NCBI GenBank assembly: GCA_020637815.1
Contig: JACKJS010000001.1
Span: forward strand, 992,001 to 1,056,000
Origin: Hyphomicrobiaceae bacterium
GTDB taxonomy: Bacteria > Pseudomonadota > Alphaproteobacteria > Rhizobiales > Methyloligellaceae
DNA: 64,000 nt
Reading direction: 5' to 3'
Position 1 is the stretch's first letter, and every line of letters starts with the position of its first letter. This document shows positions 1-6,472 of the stretch, piece by piece. The notes under the pieces are model-generated. The model did no database searches. It was not told the origin of the DNA and saw nothing but the letters and a program-made list of their open reading frames with translations. The translations under genes and the position numbers were made by a program.

Positions 1-176
1 AGCATCGCCAAGCCGCCAATGCCGCGAACCAGGACGGCAAGGCCCCAGGCTCCGACAAAGCGCGGCGCTGCCGCCAAGGACCAGCCGTCGCGGCCCCAGT
101 TGAGCAACAGCATGCTCGCCAAGACCGCGGTGACAGCAATGTCAGCGGCCGACATGGTGACAATGTCGAGATGCAT
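1..176 (-). CDS. N-terminal part of an unidentified membrane protein, cut by the window edge
   Basis: The minus strand is open from an ATG at 174-176 to the window edge, giving 58 residues beginning MHLDIVTMSAADI. A hydrophobic stretch at about residues 9-25 and a second at about 43-58 look like membrane segments. A stop lies 13 codons upstream of the ATG, so the start cannot be far away, although no strong ribosome binding site is seen. The domain that would identify the protein lies outside the window. N-termini of this kind occur in membrane-anchored signalling proteins, but that is only a guess. Confidence 0.45.
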   Translation of the reverse strand, partial: MHLDIVTMSAADIAVTAVLASMLLLNWGRDGWSLAAAPRFVGAWGLAVLVRGIGGLAM

Positions 177-315
177 TCGTGCCCGTTCGCTGCGGTTGAC
201 GTGCCCAGGGACTTAGTAGTGGGGCCGCGTCACTGCAAGGTTGTGCGGATCGCGAATTTTTTCAGATAATTCGAGCGATCTCACTCTGCCCCTGGCAGCA
301 AAGGCAGAAATGCCA

Positions 316-573
316 CTAACAACAGCTCTTAACCATCTGAAACAAACCGGCATTCGGGCAAAATTCCGGCGGCGTATCGTCTGCATGCCCCGCAAGCCAC
401 ATGCGGCACGTCAGTTTGCACGTACAGCTGTGGCAATTTGCGCGCGCGCGGAGATATGACTGTCCCCCATCAAGGTCGACGACATCCAGGAGGTCGACCC
501 CAACCGTTTCCATCATGTCCTCCATGAGGACCTTTCGATGGAAGTCCGCAAGCTCCGTTCTTGGCTCTGCCAT
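316..573 (-). CDS. Small Cys-rich DUF6455-like protein
   Basis: This is an 85-residue protein of unknown function. Its C-terminal half is rich in cysteine: a CHSCTCKLTC cluster, then MWLAGH, then an FCPNAG motif and a final Cys pair. The combination of a Cys cluster, WL and FCPNA is what I recall of the DUF6455 family, common in alphaproteobacteria, and suggests metal binding. I chose the ATG at 573 because GGGGGAA precedes it. A GTG at 609 in the same frame would add 12 residues but has a poorly spaced ribosome binding site. It points the same way as ppa but is more than 60 bases downstream of it, and no partner is evident. Confidence 0.6.
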   Translation of the reverse strand: MAEPRTELADFHRKVLMEDMMETVGVDLLDVVDLDGGQSYLRARANCHSCTCKLTCRMWLAGHADDTPPEFCPNAGLFQMVKSCC

Positions 574-676
574 CCGTTCCCCCGTATCGACTGCGCGAAT
601 CGATTTCACGCCTTACAAAGTAAGGAAGACCGGAGACGCCTGGGAGGCATTGAGCTGAATCAACAAGCGGCGAAAC

Positions 677-1207
677 CTACCCCGCCTTGTTCCGCTTGAT
701 CCCGGCATTGATGAGTTCGCCGGCCTCGCTGACCTCGGCCCAGCGCACGAGTTTCACCCATTTTCCGGGCTCCAAATCTTTGTAGTGCTCGAAAAAATGC
801 GCGATCTGCTCGACCAGGATCTCCGGGAGATCGCGATAGCTCGACACGCGCTTGTAGTACGGGTGCAACTCGTCGATCGGCACGGCGATGATCTTTTCGT
901 CGATCCCCTTCTCGTCCTCCATCAGGAGCGCGCCGACAGGCCGCGCACGGATGACGGAGCCGGGCGTGACGGGCGTTGGGGTGATCACGATGCAGTCCAC
1001 CGGATCGCCGTCTTCCGACAGCGTGTGGGGAATGAACCCGTAATTGGCCGGATAGAACATGGCCGTGTGCAAGAAGCGGTCGACGAAGAGGGCACCGGAT
1101 TTCTTGTCGACCTCGTATTTGACCGGCGATCCTCCTTGCGGGATCTCGATGATCACGTTGACTTCGTGCGGCGGGTTGTCGCCAACCGGAATGTGCGGAA
1201 TGTCCAT
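677..1207 (-). CDS. ppa: Inorganic pyrophosphatase (family I)
   Basis: Ppa hydrolyses cytosolic pyrophosphate to two phosphates and so pulls biosynthetic reactions forward. The 176-residue length is normal for bacterial family I enzymes. The metal-binding signature DGDPVD is at residues 66-71, and Glu21 and Lys30 of the active site are recognisable in the N-terminal strand. The ATG at 1207 is supported by a GGAGG nine bases upstream; the frame is open further up but that extension has no family similarity. The gene stands alone. About 60 bases upstream of its start lies a region able to fold into a long closed element (1268-1470), which would be in its leader. Confidence 0.95.
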   Translation of the reverse strand: MDIPHIPVGDNPPHEVNVIIEIPQGGSPVKYEVDKKSGALFVDRFLHTAMFYPANYGFIPHTLSEDGDPVDCIVITPTPVTPGSVIRARPVGALLMEDEKGIDEKIIAVPIDELHPYYKRVSSYRDLPEILVEQIAHFFEHYKDLEPGKWVKLVRWAEVSEAGELINAGIKRNKAG

Positions 1208-1267
1208 AAAAATTCGCCTCCTAGTGTCCTGCAGCGGGGCTGGCGAGTGAACGCCCCATGCTGATAT

Positions 1268-1470
1268 CACGTCCAGATTGCCTTACCAGGGGCATAACGG
1301 CGCCGTCGATACCCCCCGCAGTTCTCCCCTCGCCAGGTGCGCCGCGCCAAAGCCCGCCGCAGAGCCCGTGCTCCGGGAGGCCACGGCCCTCCCAGGAACG
1401 GTCCGATGAATCTGCCGCTTCGCTTACCCTGTGGAGGCCCTCCCGGTCTAGAAGCCAAAAGTAGGACGTG
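1268..1470. other. Possible structured RNA or leader in the 380-base gap upstream of ppa
   Basis: The gap 1208-1587 has no convincing gene. Within it CACGTCC at 1268-1274 is exactly complementary to GGACGTG at 1464-1470, which would close an element of about 203 bases. Inside, CCAGGG near 1287 can pair with CCCTGTGG near 1428 with a bulge, and GGGAGGCC near 1376 can pair with GGCCCTCCC just after it. On the minus strand this would lie in the ppa leader. I compared it by eye with RNase P, tmRNA, 6S, SRP, cobalamin and fluoride motifs and found no match. The high GC content makes chance pairing possible. Confidence 0.25.
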
Positions 1471-1587
1471 GCACCCCTCTCACCGCCTCTCGAGCCACAC
1501 GAACGCAGGTGAGACATGCCGACACTATCCATCGCCATTTGCCTTCGGCTAAAACGGAACACGACAGTAAGCACAATCGGAGGACTC

Positions 1588-1875
1588 ATGCGCTCGGGTA
1601 TCGTAGCAATCTGCCTCGCTTGCGTGGCGGTTTCCCTCGGCGGCGCAGGCGCCCACGCCGAAAAGGTCCGCTGCTCGGCCATTCGCGACTCGGCTCTGTG
1701 CACGGCCGAGCCGGATTGCTGGTTCGACGCGGCCCACAACAAGGGCTGCCTCGACGGTCCTGCTCCCAATGTGGACCGCTGCGCCTCGCATCTCGGTGAA
1801 TCGACGTGCAATACGAGCAGTTTCGGCTGCACCTGGAACGCGGGCGAGAAGAAATGCGTTTCCAAGGCACCCTAG
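1588..1875 (+). CDS. Secreted protein with two tandem four-Cys repeats
   Basis: This 95-residue protein starts with a typical signal peptide ending AGAHA at about residue 21. The mature part holds eight cysteines in two repeats: C-x8-C-x5-C-x9-C and C-x8-C-x6-C-x8-C. In each repeat a Trp lies within two residues of the third Cys and a Lys precedes the last Cys by one or two residues. This implies four disulfides in a periplasmic or exported protein. I do not recognise the family. The ATG is fixed by CGGAGGACTC in front of it; an upstream in-frame ATG at 1516 would place the signal peptide internally. The SpoIIAA-like gene follows after 31 bases on the same strand. Confidence 0.7.
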   Translation: MRSGIVAICLACVAVSLGGAGAHAEKVRCSAIRDSALCTAEPDCWFDAAHNKGCLDGPAPNVDRCASHLGESTCNTSSFGCTWNAGEKKCVSKAP

Positions 1876-1906
1876 ACCTTGGCGGTCCGGGCACCGGGAG
1901 CGCATC

Positions 1907-2275
1907 ATGATCGAACTTCTCAAAGGATTCCCCAGCAATGTCGTGGCGATCTCCTGCCACGGCCAAGTGTCCAAGCAGGACTATGACGAGGTGCTGATCC
2001 CCGCCGTGGAGAAGGCACTCCAGTCCCACGACAAGGTCCGGATGCTGTACGAGGTCGCACCGGACTTCGCGGGCTATGACGCGGGCGCCGCCTGGGAGGA
2101 CTTCAAAACAGGCATGGAGCACTTCTCCAAGTGGGACCGCATCGCCGTCATTACCGATATCGAATGGATCGCGGGGGCGGTGAAGATCTTCGGCGTGTTC
2201 CTGCCAAGTGCGGTCCGGGTCTACTCCACCGCGGATGCCGCAAAAGCGCGGCTCTGGATCACGCAAGCGGCATAG
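1907..2275 (+). CDS. SpoIIAA-like (STAS-fold) protein
   Basis: This 122-residue cytosolic protein has the opening (IELLKGFPSNVVAISCHG), the central VRMLYEV strand and the WDRIAVITD segment typical of the SpoIIAA-like family, which shares the STAS fold of anti-sigma factor antagonists. Members are often found singly in proteobacteria and their role is mostly unknown; there is no clear phosphorylatable Ser at the classical position that I can point to. A GGGAG lies six bases before the ATG. It may be co-transcribed with the Cys-repeat protein 31 bases upstream. It converges on the MacB-type gene, with only 24 bases between the stops. Confidence 0.75.
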   Translation: MIELLKGFPSNVVAISCHGQVSKQDYDEVLIPAVEKALQSHDKVRMLYEVAPDFAGYDAGAAWEDFKTGMEHFSKWDRIAVITDIEWIAGAVKIFGVFLPSAVRVYSTADAAKARLWITQAA

Positions 2276-2299
2276 TGTTCGGCCCACCCGCCTTCGGCC

Positions 2300-3505
2300 C
2301 TATTCGTGGCGAAGTGCGTCGATCGGGTTGAGCTGCGCCGCCCGGCGGGCCGGAAAATAGCCGAACACGATCCCGATCAGCGCCGAGAACGCAAAGGCGA
2401 TCAGCACGATCCCTGGATCGAATACGAACGGGATATCCATACCCGCCGAGGCGGCGCTCGCGAGGCCGAGACCGAGTGCGACGCCAATGGTTCCGCCAAG
2501 GAGCGACAGCACCACCGCCTCCACTAGGAACTGCATCAAGACCTGACCTTCCTGCGCTCCGATGGCGAGGCGAATACCGATTTCGCGCGTGCGCTCGGTG
2601 ACCGAAACCAGCATGATGTTCATGATGCCGATGCCGCCGACAAGCAGGCTGACGCCAGCGACAGCACCCAGCAGCATGGTGAGAACGCCGGTCGTCGCCG
2701 TTTGCGTGTCGGCAATCTGCTTCATGTCGGCGACCCGGAAATCGTCTTCCTTGCCCGCCGAGATACCGCGCCGCTCGCGCAGCAGCCGCTCGATATCGGC
2801 TTGGACCTTCGACGTATCTACGCCGTCCATGGCGGAGACATTGATGTTGTTGATGTCCGTATTGCCCGCGATGCGGCGCTGATAGGTGCGAAGCGGCATC
2901 AGCACGACGTCGTCGCGGTCGGAGCCGAAACCGGTCTCGCCCTTCTCTTCCAAAATGCCGATGACCTCGCAGGAGACGTTGCTGACGCGGATGCGCTTTC
3001 CGACCGCCTCCGCGCGGCCGAACAGCTTCTCGTGCACCGTTTGTCCGATGATGCAAACGGCCTGACCGCTTCTAGTCTCGCTATCGAGAAAATTGCGCCC
3101 ATCGGTGAAGTTCCAGTCCTGCGTCACCACGTAGCTCGCGTCCGTGCCGATCGTGCCGACGCTACGGCTTTCGTTGCCGTAGATCACGGTGGTGGATTGC
3201 TGGGCAAGCGGCGCGACCGCTTTGACGCCGCGCAGCTGCGCACGCAGCTCCGCGATGTCGCGCGCATCGAACGGCTTGGCCGTGGCGCTGGATCTGCCCG
3301 GCCCCCACTGGCCCGGCCGGACGAACAGCACGTTCGTGCCGAGCTTGGCCATCTGCTCTTTGACCTTCGCGGTCGTGCCGTTGCCGATCGTGACCATGGC
3401 GATCACGGCACACACACCGATGACGATCCCGAGCAACGTCAGGAAGGAGCGTAAGGCATTGCGGCGGATCGCCTGCACGGCGAGTTTCAGGGTCTCGTAG
3501 AACAT
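2300..3505 (-). CDS. MacB-type ABC transporter permease
   Basis: This 401-residue inner-membrane protein has the layout of MacB/FtsX permeases: one membrane helix at about residues 17-37 (SFLTLLGIVIGVCAVIAMVT), a large periplasmic domain, and three helices near the C-terminus with the conserved segment VTERTREIGIRLAIGA. Unlike E. coli MacB, the ATPase is a separate protein encoded immediately upstream; the ATPase stop and this ATG share a base (TGATG), so translation is probably coupled. Together with the adaptor it should form a MacAB-like pump exporting a peptide, lipid or macrolide-like substrate. No TolC-type outer-membrane channel is encoded nearby. Confidence 0.9.
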   Translation of the reverse strand: MFYETLKLAVQAIRRNALRSFLTLLGIVIGVCAVIAMVTIGNGTTAKVKEQMAKLGTNVLFVRPGQWGPGRSSATAKPFDARDIAELRAQLRGVKAVAPLAQQSTTVIYGNESRSVGTIGTDASYVVTQDWNFTDGRNFLDSETRSGQAVCIIGQTVHEKLFGRAEAVGKRIRVSNVSCEVIGILEEKGETGFGSDRDDVVLMPLRTYQRRIAGNTDINNINVSAMDGVDTSKVQADIERLLRERRGISAGKEDDFRVADMKQIADTQTATTGVLTMLLGAVAGVSLLVGGIGIMNIMLVSVTERTREIGIRLAIGAQEGQVLMQFLVEAVVLSLLGGTIGVALGLGLASAASAGMDIPFVFDPGIVLIAFAFSALIGIVFGYFPARRAAQLNPIDALRHE

Positions 3506-4263
3506 CAGGCGGCCGCCTGTACGTCTTGGTCGCTTGCGATATGGCCGTCGACGAACTGAACCACGCGTCTGGCATAACGGACCATCTCCGGCTCGTGAGT
3601 GACCATGACAATGGTGATGCCCTGCGTGCGATTGAGGTCGACCAGCAGTTCCATGATTTCTTCGCTGGTCTTGGTGTCGAGATTGCCGGTGGGCTCGTCC
3701 GCCAAAAGAACGGAGGGGCTCGTGACGATGGCGCGGGCGATAGCAACGCGCTGCTGCTGACCGCCGGACAGCTCGGACGGTGCGTGTCCGGCCCGGCCAG
3801 CAAGGCCGACGCGCGCAAGGGCCTCGAGCGCGAGCGGCCGCCGTTCGGCTTGCCGCATGCCGCGATAGATCAACGGCAACTCGACATTCTCGACCGCCGT
3901 GGTTCTGGCCAGCAGGTTGAACCCCTGGAATACGAAGCCGAGATAGTGCCGGCGCAAGAGCGCCCGCTGCGCGCGGTCGAGACCACCGACCTCGACCCCG
4001 TTAAACAGATAGCTTCCGCTGGTTGGCTGATCGAGACAGCCAACGATGTTCATCGCTGTCGACTTGCCGGAGCCCGATGGCCCCATCACGGCGGTAAACT
4101 CACCCTCGCGGATCGTTAGGTCGACACCGTCGAGCGCCCGCACTTCGGCTTCGCCGCGTCCGTAGATCTTGGACACGTGGCGCAGCTCGATGATTGGCCG
4201 CGACGGGGCGCCGGTCTCATCCCCAGGGGTCGCATCCTGAGGAGCCACGTCTCTCGGACTCAC
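3505..4263 (-). CDS. MacB-type ABC transporter ATP-binding subunit
   Basis: This 252-residue ATPase powers the adjacent permease from the cytosol. It has a Walker A (MGPSGSGKST), a Q-loop (FVFQGFNLL), an ABC signature (LSGGQQQRVAIARA), a Walker B (VLLADEPTGNLD) and a switch His (VTHEP), all intact, as in the LolD/MacB subgroup. The start is taken as the GTG at 4263, which overlaps the TGA of the adaptor gene (GTGA), a normal coupling arrangement; the longer frame upstream lies inside the adaptor gene. The three genes form a tight operon in the order adaptor, ATPase, permease. Confidence 0.92.
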   Translation of the reverse strand: MSPRDVAPQDATPGDETGAPSRPIIELRHVSKIYGRGEAEVRALDGVDLTIREGEFTAVMGPSGSGKSTAMNIVGCLDQPTSGSYLFNGVEVGGLDRAQRALLRRHYLGFVFQGFNLLARTTAVENVELPLIYRGMRQAERRPLALEALARVGLAGRAGHAPSELSGGQQQRVAIARAIVTSPSVLLADEPTGNLDTKTSEEIMELLVDLNRTQGITIVMVTHEPEMVRYARRVVQFVDGHIASDQDVQAAA

Positions 4264-5555
4264 TTGGCCGACTCCGTATCCACGATGACGGCCTGATCCG
4301 CCGTCAAATCGCCCTTGACGATTTCGGTGCGCTTGCCGTCGGTGGCGCCAATTGTAACGGTGACGGCCTCCGGCACGCCGCCGCGCAGAATCCAAACTTG
4401 GCGCTCAGGGCCGTCCTGCTGTCCTGACACCGTTGGCTGGCGCAGCCGGGGCGGCCCCGGCATCAGCTTCTGCAAAAAGTTACGCTTGTCGGCGGGTTCG
4501 GCGGACGGAGGCGAAAAGCGCAACGCCGCGTTCGGTACGGTCAAGGCGTCTTCGATGTGGGCCACCACGAGCTCCGCGGTCGCCGTCATGCCGGGCCGGA
4601 GCAGCAATTCCGTGTTGTCCGTCGTCAGCACGGCCTTGTACGTCACGACGCCCTGAACGACTTCCGATCCGTAGCGGAGTTCTCGGATTTCCGCATCGAA
4701 CTCTTTGCCGGGATAGGCATCGACGCTGAAGTGGGCTTTCTGACCTTCACCGACCTTGCCGACATCGGCTTCATCCACGTCCACCTGAACCTCCATCTTC
4801 CGGAGATCTTCGGCGATCGTAAACAGAACGGGCGCTTGCAGCGACGAGGCCACCGTCTGACCCGGCTCGACATTGCGGCTCAAGACGACGCCGGTGATGG
4901 GAGAGCGGATGAGCGCCTTCTCGAGATCGGTTTCGCCGAGAGCAAGATTGGCGCTGGCTGCGGCCACATCCGCCTTGGCGCTTTCGGCGGCGGCCAAGGC
5001 CCGCTTGAGCGCGGCGTCGGCGGCCTCGAGCTCCTGGATCGAACCGGCCTTGCGCGCGGCCAACTTCTCTTTGCGATCATATTCGAGGCGGGCCTCCTGG
5101 ACGCTGGCCTCGGCCTCACCAACCTTGGCTTTCGCGGCCTGGAGCTTGGCGCGCGAACTGTCGACCGACGAAGTGAGCTTCTGCGTGTCGAGCTCCGCCA
5201 ACGTCTGTCCCGCGGTTACGGAACTGTTGTAGTCCACGAGGACCCTGCGGACGATGCCCGACAGTTCGCTCGAGATCTCGACTTCGTTGGTCGGCTGCAC
5301 CGTGCCGGTTGCGGTCACAGTCACCGTCAGATCGCTTTTCGTCGCCGGCTCGGTGATGTAGCGCACGCCGTTTGCGGCATCTCCGCCACCGAACAGCGAA
5401 TAGAGGAGCAATGCGGCACCGGCTGCAAGCCCTAGAGCGAAAACGGGACGAAGCCGCCGCAGCGGCGCACGGCGCTTCCCAAGATCGAGAACGGCCTCAA
5501 GCTGAGCCTCGGTCTCGCTCGGTTTGATCTTCTCGGATGGCAAAACCTCGTTCAT
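4260..5555 (-). CDS. MacA-like periplasmic adaptor (membrane fusion protein)
   Basis: This 431-residue protein has a cytosolic tail, one membrane helix at about residues 37-56, and then the periplasmic adaptor plan: a lipoyl half motif (EISSELSGIVRRVLVDYN), a long Ala/Glu/Lys-rich coiled-coil hairpin at about 120-205, the second lipoyl half (IRSPITGVVLSRNVEPGQTV), and beta-barrel and membrane-proximal domains. It should link the MacB-type pump to an outer-membrane channel. The ATG is preceded by AGGGA. It is the first gene of the operon; the 258 bases upstream separate it from an operon on the other strand, so that gap probably holds both promoters. Confidence 0.9.
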   Translation of the reverse strand: MNEVLPSEKIKPSETEAQLEAVLDLGKRRAPLRRLRPVFALGLAAGAALLLYSLFGGGDAANGVRYITEPATKSDLTVTVTATGTVQPTNEVEISSELSGIVRRVLVDYNSSVTAGQTLAELDTQKLTSSVDSSRAKLQAAKAKVGEAEASVQEARLEYDRKEKLAARKAGSIQELEAADAALKRALAAAESAKADVAAASANLALGETDLEKALIRSPITGVVLSRNVEPGQTVASSLQAPVLFTIAEDLRKMEVQVDVDEADVGKVGEGQKAHFSVDAYPGKEFDAEIRELRYGSEVVQGVVTYKAVLTTDNTELLLRPGMTATAELVVAHIEDALTVPNAALRFSPPSAEPADKRNFLQKLMPGPPRLRQPTVSGQQDGPERQVWILRGGVPEAVTVTIGATDGKRTEIVKGDLTADQAVIVDTESAK

Positions 5556-5813
5556 ATCGATCCCTGCTCGGTTCTTGCGGCATCGTCATCGGTCACCGGC
5601 ACGGCGTTGAAGTGCCGGGGGGCGCGCCGAGCCGGCCAAAGCTAGCGCCGTTTGCGCGCCGTGGCGGACATTTTTGTAACGAAACCAGGCACCTCGTCTC
5701 CCAGCAATATTTCGACACAAATTTCCTTCGCCGGAAACATTGCGAAACGCGTCAGCCCCATAGCGGCAAAGTTCGATACCTAGTCTTTGCGGCACTATTC
5801 GGGGAGCACACCG

Positions 5814-5969
5814 ATGCCGGTCGAAGTCATGGTTGCCCTACTGCGAATTCTCGCCGCCGTTTCGGCGATCGCCGTTCTGTGGCCGCGGCTGCTGCGGCCC
5901 AGCCAATGGCCACAACTATTTCCCGACTCCCGTGCAATCGCGGCGCGGTCCAACAGAAAGAAAGATTGA
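5814..5969 (+). CDS. 51-residue membrane microprotein
   Basis: The sequence MPVEVMVALLRI starts a 51-residue protein with one membrane helix at about residues 5-23 followed by a basic tail (SNRKKD at the end). GGGGAG lies seven bases before the ATG, and the TGA overlaps the ATG of the next gene (TGATG), which is strong evidence that it is translated and coupled to the DUF4405 protein. I do not recognise a family. A role as a small partner of the downstream membrane protein is an inference from the coupling only. Confidence 0.6.
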   Translation: MPVEVMVALLRILAAVSAIAVLWPRLLRPSQWPQLFPDSRAIAARSNRKKD

Positions 5970-6466
5970 TGAGCGACGCTTTGATCAAATACATCACCGC
6001 GGTTTCCGCGGCCCTATTCGTGGTCGTGGCGGGCTCCGGGATCGCCATGTTTTTCGGCGTGGGCGAACACCTCGTGAAGGAGATGCACGAATGGCTCGCG
6101 GTCGTCTTCGCGATTGCCGTGGGACTGCACCTCGTCCGCAACTGGAAAGGCATGGTGACCTATTTCCGAAAGCGGACGATTGCCGTGCCTGCTGCGTTAG
6201 TCGCGGTCGCAGCCGTGGCCTTTATCGTTCCAGCCGCGCTCAACGGACACGAGGGGCCCATGCCCGCCCTGTTCCAATCTCTGGAACAGGCGAAGCTCGA
6301 CGACCTCGCGCGGGTTCTGAAACTGCCCTCCGACGGTATCGCCAACGTCCTCGAGCAGAGCGGTTTCGTGGTGGGCTCGACCGATCTAAGCCTGTCGGAG
6401 ATCGCCGAAGACTCCGGGCGCGCACCCAAGGAAGCGCTGATGACCGTTCTCAATGCGCGCCGCTGA
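5969..6466 (+). CDS. DUF4405-like membrane protein
   Basis: This is a 165-residue membrane protein. It has helices at about residues 8-28, 38-58 and 70-90. The second includes HEWLAVVFAIAVGLHLVRNWK, with His residues on two turns as in DUF4405 and related cytochrome-b-like bundles, so heme binding is possible but not shown. The C-terminal 75 residues are soluble (LDDLARVLKLPSDGI, then SLSEIAEDSGRAP) and resemble a helical domain that recurs in this family. The start overlaps the stop of the microprotein. The gene ends six bases before the convergent H+-ATPase stop, so there is no room for a separate terminator. Confidence 0.7.
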   Translation: MSDALIKYITAVSAALFVVVAGSGIAMFFGVGEHLVKEMHEWLAVVFAIAVGLHLVRNWKGMVTYFRKRTIAVPAALVAVAAVAFIVPAALNGHEGPMPALFQSLEQAKLDDLARVLKLPSDGIANVLEQSGFVVGSTDLSLSEIAEDSGRAPKEALMTVLNARR

Positions 6467-6472
6467 ACCAAC

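Noticed and set aside
1208..1560. Fluoride riboswitch or other known riboswitch before ppa
   Set aside because: GGCGATGG and TCCTAC appear on the minus strand but not with the conserved spacing, and the AUAAACGC segment is missing.
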